Origin: Sinimarinibacterium sp. NLF-5-8
GTDB taxonomy: Bacteria > Pseudomonadota > Gammaproteobacteria > Nevskiales > Nevskiaceae
Direction of reading: 5' to 3'
DNA: 64,000 nt
Assembly (NCBI RefSeq): GCF_010092425.1
Contig: NZ_CP048030.1
Coordinates: 1,178,001-1,242,000 of the forward strand
Shown here: positions 36,253 through 45,410 of the stretch, one piece after another
Layout: each line of letters starts with the position of its first letter
Numbering within the stretch: the first letter of the stretch is position 1
Made by a program: the position numbers and the translations under genes
The notes under the pieces: generated by a model
What the model was told of the DNA's origin: nothing
Seen by the model: the letters and a program-made list of their open reading frames with translations, nothing else
Database searches by the model: none

Positions 36253-36558
36253 GACACGGGCTCCTCAATACCTGGGGGATCGCGCACAACCACCGCCAGG
36301 GCGTTGGCGCTGCAAAAAACGGGGGACGGGTAAAACCAAAATCCTGAAAACTGTTCTGAATAAAGATGGTTTCAGGTGCACCATGACTTGCATTCCCCGG
36401 CCGTGAAACAACGTTGAGCGGCAAGCCGCCACGTCCGGGGCTGATCAGCCTTCGACGAGCGGTCCGCTCCAGGGCAATGTTGGCAAGTCATGTATGGGAT
36501 GCATGGCGCAGATCATCGGCTGAGTCACAATGCAGTGTCAAACCCGTGCATTGAAGAA
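36253..36558. other. Intergenic stretch between rnk and lpxO promoter
   Basis: The 368 bp between rnk and lpxO hold no open frame with coding character on either strand and no tRNA-like fold. The right end contains the lpxO promoter (listed separately) and the left end the rnk leader. A small antisense or structured RNA in the middle cannot be excluded, but none is supported. Confidence 0.5.
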
Positions 36559-36594
36559 TTCACAATACCCGGACAACAGCCGATAATGGCGGAT
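36559..36594 (+). promoter_or_regulatory. Sigma-70 promoter of lpxO
   Basis: -35 TTCACA (36559-36564), 17-bp spacer and -10 GATAAT (36582-36587), each 5 of 6 to consensus, predict a start near 36594, 27 bases before the ATG of lpxO. Confidence 0.72.
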
Positions 36595-36620
36595 TACTTT
36601 TCGAGCGACAGGCTTCTTTC

Positions 36621-37526
36621 ATGCTGATTTTAACGGCTGTCTTTTTAACCTATGCCGGCAGTCTGGCGTTTATCCGTCTGCGCAATCGCGCGCATCTGCC
36701 GTGGGGTCGCCAGCTCACCGATTTTTCCACCTTCATGGTGCCGTTCAATCTGCCCGCCTACTGGCTGTCCAAAGTGCCCACCACCGCGCGCGTGACCGCC
36801 AGCACCCTGCCGCAAATCCAGGCCCTCGAAGCCCATTGGCAAACCATTCGTGACGAAGCCCTGGCGCTGTACGGAAGTGGCCACATCGCCACCAAAAACG
36901 ACCTGCCCGCCAGCAGCTTTTACAAGGACAACCGCTGGAAAAGCTTTTACCTGAAGGTCTACGACCACGACATCCCTTCCGCGCGCCAACTGGCGCCCAA
37001 GACGCTGGCACTGATCGAACAAACTCCGGGGATGAACCTGGCCCTGTTTGCCGTGCTCATGCCCGGCAAAAAACTCGGCGCACACCACGACCCGTTTGCC
37101 TACAGCCTGCGTTATTCACTGGGGCTGTCCACGCCCAACTCCGAGCAATGCGTGATCACCGTCGATGGCGTGGAGACCGTCTGGCGCGACGGCCAAAGCA
37201 TCATCTTTGATGAAACCTATCTGCACACCGCGCACAACGACACCGATATCCCGCGCATCATCTTGATGACCGACATCGACCGTCCCCTGCGCTGGCGCTG
37301 GGTGCAGCGCGCGTATTTTCACTTTGGACGCTTTTTCAACGGTCTGTTTTACATCGACAACCTCGACCCCAGCATCACCGGTCTCGGCAACAAGATCACC
37401 GCCCCGCTGGCACGCTACAAAGCCACCATGCGCGCGCTCAAAACCCGTAACCGCAGCGCCTACAAGGTTGGCAAATGGACGCTGCACATCGCCCTGCTCG
37501 GACTGCTGGTGGCGTGGGCGCTATAG
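36621..37526 (+). CDS. lpxO: Lipid A 2-hydroxylase LpxO (aspartyl/asparaginyl beta-hydroxylase family)
   Basis: 301 residues: an N-terminal membrane anchor (1-20), a cytoplasmic Fe(II)/2-oxoglutarate dioxygenase domain and a C-terminal hydrophobic segment (about 285-301). The iron ligands are H155 and D157 ([13 protein letters not shown]) and a distal His, H202, in [11 protein letters not shown]. LpxO adds a 2-hydroxyl group to a secondary acyl chain of lipid A, changing envelope properties. Overall pattern (QLTDFSTFM near the start, [13 protein letters not shown]) matches LpxO rather than soluble AspH proteins. Confidence 0.88.
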   Translation: MLILTAVFLTYAGSLAFIRLRNRAHLPWGRQLTDFSTFMVPFNLPAYWLSKVPTTARVTASTLPQIQALEAHWQTIRDEALALYGSGHIATKNDLPASSFYKDNRWKSFYLKVYDHDIPSARQLAPKTLALIEQTPGMNLALFAVLMPGKKLGAHHDPFAYSLRYSLGLSTPNSEQCVITVDGVETVWRDGQSIIFDETYLHTAHNDTDIPRIILMTDIDRPLRWRWVQRAYFHFGRFFNGLFYIDNLDPSITGLGNKITAPLARYKATMRALKTRNRSAYKVGKWTLHIALLGLLVAWAL

Positions 37527-37669
37527 CCCCGCACCTGTTCGGACGACGGTCGGACCCCCGCCAAAGCGCGCGCGGCTCACCCGCACTGTTGGCGCGCGCT
37601 TACAATCACCCCCTTTCATTCACCGCCGCAGCCACGCGCGCGCGGCTCGGCGCAGATTTTTTACAGCTT

Positions 37670-40468
37670 ATGGACAAAACGTTTGACCCCCGGCGCATCG
37701 AAGCCCACTGGTGTTCTGTTTGGGAGCAAGGCGGCTATTTCACCCCAGAGACGGTGGCCGAACTGCGTGGCATGGATCGCGCGCAGGCGCAACCCTACAG
37801 CATTGCCATTCCGCCGCCCAACGTCACCGGCACGCTGCACATGGGGCATGCGTTTCAACATGCGGTGATGGATGCGCTGACCCGCTACCACCGCATGCGC
37901 GGCTTTGACACGCTGTGGCTGCCCGGCACCGATCACGCCGGTATCGCCACGCAAATGGTGGTGGAACGCAAACTCGCCGCCGAAGGCGTCAAGCGCGTGG
38001 ACCTGGGGCGCGAAAAGTTCCTGGAAAAAGTCTGGGAGTGGAAGGAATACTCCGGCAGCACCATCACCCACCAGATGCGCCGCATGGGCACCTCGGTGGA
38101 CTGGTCGCGCGAGCGGTTCACGATGGACGATGGCCTGTCGCGCGCGGTGACCGAAGAATTCGTGCGCCTGCACGAGCAAGGGCTGATCTATCGCGGCAAG
38201 CGATTGGTGAACTGGGACCCCACACTGCTGACGGCAGTGTCCGATCTGGAAGTCGAAAGCAAGGAAGAAAACGGCCATTTGTGGCACTTTCGCTATCCGC
38301 TGACCGATGGCAGCGGATATCTGGTGATTGCCACCACCCGCCCGGAAACCCTGCTGGGCGATACCGCCGTCGCCGTGCATCCTGAAGACGAGCGCTATCA
38401 ACATCTGATCGGCAAAACCGTCAATCTGCCGCTATGCGACCGCGCGATTCCGGTGATTGCTGATGACTATGTGGAACGCGACTTTGGCACCGGCGTGGTC
38501 AAGATCACGCCCGCGCATGACTTCAACGACTACGCGGTCGGCCAACGCCACGATCTGCCGATTCTCAACATCCTCACCCCCACCGCGCACATCAACGACG
38601 ACGCCCCCGCCGCCTATCGCGGGCTGGAACGCTACGAGGCGCGCAAACGCATCGTCGCCGATCTGGATGCGCTGGGGCTGGTGGAGAAAATCGACGATCA
38701 CAAACTGATGGTGCCGCGCGGCGACCGCACCGGCGTGGTGCTGGAGCCGTTCTTGACCGACCAATGGTTTGTGGACATGCAGCAGCTCGCCGCGCGCGCG
38801 CAGGCTGCGGCTCACGATGGACGGATGAAGTTTGTGCCGGAAAACTGGATCAACACCTACGATCAGTGGCTCAACAACATTCAGGACTGGTGCATCTCCC
38901 GCAACCTGTGGTGGGGGCATCGCATCCCCGCGTGGTACGACGACGCCGGCAACATCTACGTCGGACGCTCGGAAGCCGACGCGCGCGCGCGCGCCAAACT
39001 CGACGCCAGCATTCCCCTGCGTCAAGACAACGACACCTTCGACACCTGGTTCTCCTCCGCGCTGTGGCCGTTTTCCACGCTCGGCTGGCCGGAGCCGACC
39101 GCCGACCTCAAACGCTGGTATCCCACCAGCGTGCTGGTGACGGGTTTCGACATCATCTTCTTCTGGGTCGCGCGCATGGCGATGATGGGACTGCACTTCA
39201 TGGACGACGTGCCGTTTCGCGAGGTCTACATCACCGGACTGGTGCGCGACTCCGAAGGCAACAAAATGTCCAAGTCCAAGGGCAACGTGCTCGACCCGCT
39301 GGATCTGGTCGATGGCATTGATCTGGAAGCCCTGGTGAGCAAACGCACCAGCGGCCTGATGCAGCCGAAAATGGCGCAAAAAATCGAAGCCGACACCCGC
39401 CGCCAATTCCCCAACGGCATTGAAGCCGTCGGCGTGGATGCCCTGCGCTTTACCTTTTTGGCACTCGCCAGCACTGGGCGCGACATTCGCTTTGACGCCG
39501 CGCGCGCGGCTGGCTATCGCAACTTCTGCAACAAAATCTGGAACGCCGCGCGCTTCGTGCTGATGCAGTGCGAAGGTCAGGATTGCGGGCAGGACTGCGG
39601 CGCAGATGGCGCGCAAGTCACCCTGTCTGCCGCCGACCGCTGGATCATCTCGCGCCTGCAAAAGCTCGAAAGCGAGACCGCCGAACTGTTCCGCAGCTAT
39701 CGCTTCGACCTGCTCGCGCAGGCGCTCTACCACTTCATCTGGAACGAATACTGCGACTGGTATCTGGAACTCGCCAAACCCGCGCTGCAAAACGGCGACG
39801 CCAGCGCCCAGCGCGGCACCCGCCGCACCCTGGTGCGCGTGTTGGAGGCCGCCCTGCGCCTGCTGCACCCGCTGATGCCGTTCATCACCGAAGAAGTCTG
39901 GCAACGCATCGCCCCGCTGGCCGGCGCCAACGGCGCCAGCATCATGCTGCAAGACTATCCCCAGGCAAATCTGGCCCGCGTGGACGATGCCGCCGAAGCC
40001 GACATCGACTGGCTCAAAACCTTCATCCTCGGCGTGCGCCAGATTCGCGGTGAAATGGACATCAGCCCCGGCAAACCACTGCCGCTGCTGCTGCAAAACG
40101 TCAGCGCCGCCGATCAAGATCGCCTGAGCCGCCTGGAAGACAGCATCAAGTTCCTGGCGCGCATCGAATCCATCCAGGTGCTGGGTGAAAGCGACACCGC
40201 CCCGCAATGCGCCGCCGCCCTCGTCGGCCAACTCAAGCTGCTGGTACCGATGGCCGGCCTCATCGACAAAGATGCAGAGCTTGCGCGCCTGGCCAAGCAA
40301 ATCAGCAAACTGCAAACCGACATGGGCAAAACCCAGGCGCGCGTTGAAAACCCCAATTTCGGCAAAGCCCCCGAAGCGGTGCAGCAACAAGCGCGCGATC
40401 TGCTGGCCAAGCAGCAGCAGGAACTGACGGCATTGCAAGAGCAGCAAGAAAAAATCAGTCAGCTGTAA
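37670..40468 (+). CDS. valS: Valyl-tRNA synthetase
   Basis: Class I synthetase, 932 residues from the ATG at 37670; the frame is open 65 codons further upstream, but that part has no family similarity. HIGH signature HMGH (57-60) in [14 protein letters not shown], a CP1 editing domain (about 190-330), KMSKS near residue 532, the anticodon-binding domain, and the C-terminal coiled-coil arm ([18 protein letters not shown]). Complete and of usual length. Confidence 0.97.
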   Translation: MDKTFDPRRIEAHWCSVWEQGGYFTPETVAELRGMDRAQAQPYSIAIPPPNVTGTLHMGHAFQHAVMDALTRYHRMRGFDTLWLPGTDHAGIATQMVVERKLAAEGVKRVDLGREKFLEKVWEWKEYSGSTITHQMRRMGTSVDWSRERFTMDDGLSRAVTEEFVRLHEQGLIYRGKRLVNWDPTLLTAVSDLEVESKEENGHLWHFRYPLTDGSGYLVIATTRPETLLGDTAVAVHPEDERYQHLIGKTVNLPLCDRAIPVIADDYVERDFGTGVVKITPAHDFNDYAVGQRHDLPILNILTPTAHINDDAPAAYRGLERYEARKRIVADLDALGLVEKIDDHKLMVPRGDRTGVVLEPFLTDQWFVDMQQLAARAQAAAHDGRMKFVPENWINTYDQWLNNIQDWCISRNLWWGHRIPAWYDDAGNIYVGRSEADARARAKLDASIPLRQDNDTFDTWFSSALWPFSTLGWPEPTADLKRWYPTSVLVTGFDIIFFWVARMAMMGLHFMDDVPFREVYITGLVRDSEGNKMSKSKGNVLDPLDLVDGIDLEALVSKRTSGLMQPKMAQKIEADTRRQFPNGIEAVGVDALRFTFLALASTGRDIRFDAARAAGYRNFCNKIWNAARFVLMQCEGQDCGQDCGADGAQVTLSAADRWIISRLQKLESETAELFRSYRFDLLAQALYHFIWNEYCDWYLELAKPALQNGDASAQRGTRRTLVRVLEAALRLLHPLMPFITEEVWQRIAPLAGANGASIMLQDYPQANLARVDDAAEADIDWLKTFILGVRQIRGEMDISPGKPLPLLLQNVSAADQDRLSRLEDSIKFLARIESIQVLGESDTAPQCAAALVGQLKLLVPMAGLIDKDAELARLAKQISKLQTDMGKTQARVENPNFGKAPEAVQQQARDLLAKQQQELTALQEQQEKISQL

Positions 40469-40593
40469 GCGCGTGTAGAGCAACGACTGTCTCATAGTTG
40501 TCCTGTGACTGACACAGGGCAACCACGGCGCCGCTGGTGTTATTTTGTGACGCTGATTTACCTTGCGTGCCCACGTTTACATGCAGGTTTTTT

Positions 40594-41760
40594 ATGCCCG
40601 TCCGCAATGCACCCTCTGCTTTTTCGACCACGATCCGCTTTATCGGATCACGCTTGCGTCACCGTTTAACCGGCGGCGGTCATGTTCCACACCCCGACTT
40701 TCAATCGCGCATCGAGCATGCCTTACAGTCGCTCGGCGACGCCGTACAAAGCTGCACCTGGCTTGATCTGCGCGCCACCCCCACACCGTGGCAAGACACC
40801 GGCATATCGGTTGCGGCGGGACAAGCCGTTACATTGATTGCCGATGGCATGATTTACGCCTCAAGGGCGCTGGACATAGGGTTTGAGGCACGCACCGGCC
40901 TGTGGTACCGCATCGACGATGCACCCATGGCCAAGATCGTCGGGAATGCCTGCACCTTTTACAGTGCGCGCGCTGGCGATTTGCGTATCACGACCAAGCC
41001 CCCAGGAGAATTTGCCGGCCGCGACGGGCAATTTGATCCACGCTATCCACGCCAGCGATTTGCCGGTGCGCTGACGGTTGCAGTCATTCTTTGGCGTTGC
41101 GACCCGATCGACGCCCTGCAACAAGCTGCGCAACAAGAACCGACATTGTTTGATGCGGCGTTGGCACGTCTGCAAGCGCCGATTTTGCCGCCGCAAGGCT
41201 GGCATTACCTGTGGCGCCTGGGACAAGGCGAGATTTTCTCGCCCAGCCCACGCCACGAAGGTGGGGTGTGCTGCCACACGCAAGCTGATGTGGGAATTTT
41301 GCAGTTTCCGGTCGATCTGCCGCTCACCGAAGAAACCCGCGTCGATTGGTCATGGTGCGTCGAGCAGCTGCCATCTAAGCTGCCCGAACATACCGAACCC
41401 ACACACGACTATCTATCCTTGGCGGTGGAGTTTGATAACGGATTAGACCTGACATGGATGTGGAGCGTGAGCCTGCCCACAGATACTGTTTTTCAATGCC
41501 CCCTGCCCTGGTGGGACGCGCGCGAAACGCATTGGGTGGTGCGCAGCGGTACCGATCAGCTCGGTCAGTGGGTGAATGAGTCACGCTCAGTTTTGGCGGA
41601 TTATCAAAAAGCCATTGGCGGCGATTTACCCAAGCGCATCGTCGGCATTTGGCTGATTGCCAACACCGTGTTTCAACGCGCCCAGGGACGATGTGAATAC
41701 CGCGATATTCAATTGCACAACGGCCAGAGACATCCGGTGGTGCGGGTGGGAATCCCTTGA
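40594..41760 (+). CDS. Uncharacterised two-part protein: LecA-like N-terminus, DUF3047-like C-terminus
   Basis: 388 residues from the ATG at 40594 (a GTG at 40537 would add 19). Residues about 45-165 resemble the galactose-binding-like beta-sandwich of PA-IL/LecA lectins (TPWQDTGISVAAGQAVTLIADG ... YRIDDAPMAKIVGN), a module seen in secreted or periplasmic proteins. The last 190 residues resemble DUF3047 (YLSLAVEFDN, HWVVRSGTDQLGQWVNESRSVL, DLPKRIVGIWLIANT). No clear signal peptide is visible, though a long basic/hydrophobic N-terminus precedes. It stands alone between valS and the convergent patatin gene. Function unknown; both domain calls are pattern recognition. Confidence 0.55.
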   Translation: MPVRNAPSAFSTTIRFIGSRLRHRLTGGGHVPHPDFQSRIEHALQSLGDAVQSCTWLDLRATPTPWQDTGISVAAGQAVTLIADGMIYASRALDIGFEARTGLWYRIDDAPMAKIVGNACTFYSARAGDLRITTKPPGEFAGRDGQFDPRYPRQRFAGALTVAVILWRCDPIDALQQAAQQEPTLFDAALARLQAPILPPQGWHYLWRLGQGEIFSPSPRHEGGVCCHTQADVGILQFPVDLPLTEETRVDWSWCVEQLPSKLPEHTEPTHDYLSLAVEFDNGLDLTWMWSVSLPTDTVFQCPLPWWDARETHWVVRSGTDQLGQWVNESRSVLADYQKAIGGDLPKRIVGIWLIANTVFQRAQGRCEYRDIQLHNGQRHPVVRVGIP

Positions 41761-41837
41761 CCGGATGGCTGCTTAAAAGCAAATCAGCCCTTGCCGCGAT
41801 AACCATAAAGCGGTCTGCAGACGATGCTGCAAGCGGA

Positions 41838-43334
41838 TCAGCCTGATTCGCGAACCCGGATCAGGTGCAGGTCAGGACGAACCTTGCCCATCGGTGCCAG
41901 CCGCGCCGCCGAACCACGCTCGACGCGCTCCAGGCATTCCGTGAGCGTTTGGCCGATCAGCATCTGGTTGCGAATCATCTCGATGCGCGGCCAGGTCGCA
42001 CGTTCACCTTCGAGCATGAACCGTTTGATCGCACCCATATCCGGGTTGCTGGTGACGTTGGCGTAACGCCACAGGGTGACGTCGGGCAGGATGTTGATGT
42101 TGCCGCGATATTCCTGGTTGAGGATCGACGAGCCCAGGTCCAGCGTACGCCGGACACCGCCAAACGGCAGGTTGTAACGAGCCAGATCAATCAGGCTCTT
42201 GGCCTGATCGCGCACGGTGGAAAACAGATAACCGCGCGCCGCATCCAGTGCACCGCCATCGCCCGGCCCCCGGCGCGATACAAACGGCAAAACGTGCGGA
42301 TTGGTTTGGCTGACGATGAAATGGTTGACGTTGTGCAGGCGGCGCATCCGCAAGATCGGCAAGTCAGATTTGAGCGAGCCGTCGTTCCAGCGCAACAGCG
42401 GCATGTAGGGCACGCGCTGGTTTTGCTCGTTCTGTGTCATCAGCATCACCGGCGGAAAAATCACCGGAACCGCACAGGAGGCCAGCACTGCCTCTTGCAG
42501 GTACAGGTAAGGGAATGTCAGGTGGTTGAGCAGCCGGGGCGGCTGATTGAAGCCGGCGGGTGACACCGTGATGTTGATCACCCGCCCCGAGCGGGCATAA
42601 GCCTCCTCAAAGGTCCAGTCACGCACATTGGCTTCAATGGCCTTGCGCAGCTGGTTCTGATCCATCACCGAGCGGTTACGCAGCATGTCGCGCAGCGGCA
42701 GCATCCGCCAGAAATGGTAGTAAGCCGATTCCGGCTCCAGCAGTTCTTCGACTTCGTGGGGTTCTCGGGTTGCAACGGTGGCACACACAACCGATCCGGC
42801 GCTGGAGCCAGACACCACCGAAGGCACCAGCCCTTCCCGGAACAAGGCCTTGACCACCCCCACATGAAACAGTCCCAGCGTTGCGCCGCCCGACAGCATC
42901 AATGCGGAACGGCCATAGCTTTGCGAGACTTCGTCAAAGAATTTGAGCTTGGCGGCATGGGGCCATTCCGGTGAGTCCAGCTCACTGAGAAATTGCAAGG
43001 TTCGTGCGATCTCGCCGACGTATTCATGGATCAGCCGTTTGGTGCCCACACGGGCAAACTGATACAGACGCGGATTGCCGGAGTTGCCCAGGTTCCAGTG
43101 CAGCCCCTGGCGCAGATGGTGAACCAGTTTGGCAATCTGCCCCTCGCTGCGATATTGGCGAACCTGACGCAGCCGCGCGCGGATCAACCGCCAATCGTAA
43201 TCATGGCTGGTGTCATCCTCACACCATTGATCCCAGCCCTCAAGCTGATCGAGGCGTTCGGCCGCGCCACGCCAACTGGCGTAATCGGTCGCATTTTTCA
43301 TCTCCCGCAGGAGTTCACGTTTATTGCGTTCCAC
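41838..43334 (-). CDS. Patatin-like phospholipase with DUF3336-type N-terminus
   Basis: 498 residues. GTG start at 43334 with a GAGG site 6 bp upstream; an ATG 11 codons in is the alternative. An N-terminal helical region (about 1-140, DUF3336-like as in yeast triacylglycerol lipases) precedes the patatin domain, with oxyanion loop SGGATLG, nucleophile S178 in GSSAG and dyad Asp D318 in NDG. It probably hydrolyses membrane or storage lipids. No signal peptide is seen. Its substrate cannot be told from the sequence. Confidence 0.85.
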   Translation of the reverse strand: MERNKRELLREMKNATDYASWRGAAERLDQLEGWDQWCEDDTSHDYDWRLIRARLRQVRQYRSEGQIAKLVHHLRQGLHWNLGNSGNPRLYQFARVGTKRLIHEYVGEIARTLQFLSELDSPEWPHAAKLKFFDEVSQSYGRSALMLSGGATLGLFHVGVVKALFREGLVPSVVSGSSAGSVVCATVATREPHEVEELLEPESAYYHFWRMLPLRDMLRNRSVMDQNQLRKAIEANVRDWTFEEAYARSGRVINITVSPAGFNQPPRLLNHLTFPYLYLQEAVLASCAVPVIFPPVMLMTQNEQNQRVPYMPLLRWNDGSLKSDLPILRMRRLHNVNHFIVSQTNPHVLPFVSRRGPGDGGALDAARGYLFSTVRDQAKSLIDLARYNLPFGGVRRTLDLGSSILNQEYRGNINILPDVTLWRYANVTSNPDMGAIKRFMLEGERATWPRIEMIRNQMLIGQTLTECLERVERGSAARLAPMGKVRPDLHLIRVRESG

Positions 43335-43512
43335 GAAAGCCTCGCGATGGGGTACGAATGACCCATTGATAGTGAAGCGTGCCCACCAATAAAGGCAACA
43401 TGGGCACGAGTAGTTGAATCATCCTATTGACACCGTTGATCGGAAGACCCGGCCGCACTGATTTGCCTACACTGCGCCTCTTTGCCTTTTTCAGCTTACC
43501 TGGAGCTGCTGC

Positions 43513-44424
43513 ATGAGTGATGCGCTGCACACCGCCCTGGCCCGCCTGGATACCTTGATTTTGGGTAAACCCACACAAATTCGCCTGGCGCTGACCTGTC
43601 TGCTCGCGCGCGGACACCTGCTGATCGAGGATGTGCCGGGGGTTGGCAAAACCACCTTGGCACTGGCATTGGCACGGGTGCTGGGGCTTGAGTTTGCGCG
43701 CGTGCAATTCACCTCCGATCTGCTGCCCGCCGATATTCTTGGCGCCTCGGTCTACCATGCGCGCGAGGCGCGGTTTGATTTTCATCCCGGGCCGATTTTC
43801 ACCCAGCTGATGCTGGCCGATGAAATCAACCGTGCCAGCCCCAAGACCCAATCGGCGCTGCTGGAGGCCATGGAAGAGCGCCAGGTTTCGATCGAGGGCC
43901 AAACGCGCGCGCTGCCAGAGCCGTTTTTCGTGGTCGCCACGCAAAATCCGCAGCAGCAGATCGGCACCTTTGCCCTGCCCGAATCGCAGCTCGATCGCTT
44001 TTTGATGCGCATTTCGCTGGGCTATCCCTCGCCAGAGGCCGAGCGCGCGCTGTTGCTGGAGCAAGACCGCCGCAGCCTGTTGCGTGATGTCACCCCGGCA
44101 CTGACGCTGACCGAGCTGCAGGCGCTGCAACAACAGGTTCAGCAGGTTCGCACCACCGCGCCGCTGATCGATTACCTGCTGGCGCTGATCGAACACAGCC
44201 GCACACATCCCCGGTTGCGCCAAGGCCTATCGCCGCGCGCGGGGCTGGCACTGCGGCGCGCGGCGCAGGCCTGGGCCTTGCTGCATGGACGCAGCGGCGT
44301 GATTCCCGAAGATGTGCAGGCGGTGTTTGCCAGTGTTGCCGGGCACCGCCTGGTTGCACAGACGCACGATCAGGGTCATGTCCTGCAGGCACAGGCGCTG
44401 CTGGCGGAAGTGGCGATCCCATGA
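43513..44424 (+). CDS. MoxR-type AAA+ ATPase
   Basis: 303 residues with Walker A VPGVGKTTLA (41-50), Walker B LADEINRASP (101-110) and sensor 1 VVATQNP, plus the MoxR C-terminal helical lid. MoxR ATPases act as chaperones for the maturation of partner proteins. Its stop overlaps the DUF58 start by 4 bp (ATGA), and the DUF58 and transglutaminase genes follow, the standard three-gene arrangement. Confidence 0.92.
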   Translation: MSDALHTALARLDTLILGKPTQIRLALTCLLARGHLLIEDVPGVGKTTLALALARVLGLEFARVQFTSDLLPADILGASVYHAREARFDFHPGPIFTQLMLADEINRASPKTQSALLEAMEERQVSIEGQTRALPEPFFVVATQNPQQQIGTFALPESQLDRFLMRISLGYPSPEAERALLLEQDRRSLLRDVTPALTLTELQALQQQVQQVRTTAPLIDYLLALIEHSRTHPRLRQGLSPRAGLALRRAAQAWALLHGRSGVIPEDVQAVFASVAGHRLVAQTHDQGHVLQAQALLAEVAIP

Positions 44425-45410
44425 TGGCGGTGCTGCGCGCGCTGCTGCATCCCCTGAATACACTGCAGGCGCGGATTGATGCGTGGGTGATGCGCCGCGT
44501 CAAGCGCCAGAGCGGCACCGTCGCCCTGCATCGCAACCGGATTTACATCCTGCCCACACGCTTTGGCTGGCTGTTTGCCCTGATGCTGCTGCTGATGCTG
44601 CTGGGCGCGATGAATTACGCCAACAGCATGGGCTTTGCGCTCACTTTCCTGCTCGCCGGACTGGGGCTGGTCTGCATGCATCACACCCACGCCAATCTGG
44701 CCGGATTGCGCGTGGCCGCAGGCCGCTGCGAGCCGGTGTTCAGCGGTGATGACGCCGTCTTTGAAGTGGTGCTCAGCGCCGCCTGCACGCAGCCGCGTTG
44801 GGGGTTCGAATTGGGTTGGGCGCGCCCCGATGCACGGGTTTCGGACAATGTGGATATTGCATCCAACAGCCATGCGCGCGCCGCCCTGCGGCTGCCGGCA
44901 ACGCGACGCGGGCGGCTGGACGCCGGTGTTTTCAGCATCGCCAGTGCCTATCCGCTGGGATTGTTCCGGGCATGGACGTGGATCGAGCTGGACATGCAAT
45001 GTCTGGTTTTTCCTCATCCCGCCCCCCAGGGCGTCAACAGTCTTGGCAGCAGCGGCCGCGGCGGCACCCACAGCGGTGCCGCCAGTGGCACCGATGAGTT
45101 TGCAGGCTTGCGCAGCTATCACCCCGGCGATGCCCCGCGCTCGATCCATTGGAAAAGTCTGCCCAAACTGCAACAACCGATGGTCAAGCAGTTTGCCGAA
45201 GCCCGCGATGAGGACTTATGGCTGGATTGGCAAACACTCACCGTGCCTGATGTCGAAACCCGGCTTTCGCAACTCACTCGCAGCGTGCTCGACGCCAGCG
45301 CGGCACAGCGCCGCTTTGGCCTGCGCCTGCCATCGCAGACCTTTGCCCCCGACAGCGGCGAGGCGCACCGGCTCGATTGCCTCAAGGCTCTGGCCCTGTT
45401 TGCCCCATGA
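44421..45410 (+). CDS. DUF58 (von Willebrand A-like) membrane protein
   Basis: 329 residues with two transmembrane helices at about 35-80 and the DUF58 signature GLRSYHPGDAPRSIHWKS (about 232-249). DUF58 proteins are the usual partners of MoxR ATPases. The stop overlaps the start of the transglutaminase gene (ATGA), so all three are translated together. Confidence 0.9.
   Translation: MMAVLRALLHPLNTLQARIDAWVMRRVKRQSGTVALHRNRIYILPTRFGWLFALMLLLMLLGAMNYANSMGFALTFLLAGLGLVCMHHTHANLAGLRVAAGRCEPVFSGDDAVFEVVLSAACTQPRWGFELGWARPDARVSDNVDIASNSHARAALRLPATRRGRLDAGVFSIASAYPLGLFRAWTWIELDMQCLVFPHPAPQGVNSLGSSGRGGTHSGAASGTDEFAGLRSYHPGDAPRSIHWKSLPKLQQPMVKQFAEARDEDLWLDWQTLTVPDVETRLSQLTRSVLDASAAQRRFGLRLPSQTFAPDSGEAHRLDCLKALALFAP

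Noticed and set aside
37475-37669. N-terminal 65-codon extension of valS
   Set aside because: It overlaps the end of lpxO and the spacer, has no synthetase similarity, and the ATG at 37670 gives the normal N-terminus.
40502-40518. CCTGTG/CACAGG hairpin after valS as a terminator
   Set aside because: Stem is only 6 bp and no T run follows.
38432-40522. A 696-codon open frame on the minus strand opposite valS
   Set aside because: It mirrors valS codon by codon in a GC-rich gene, has no recognisable domain, and valS is complete with all catalytic motifs. Long antisense frames are expected from the codon bias here.
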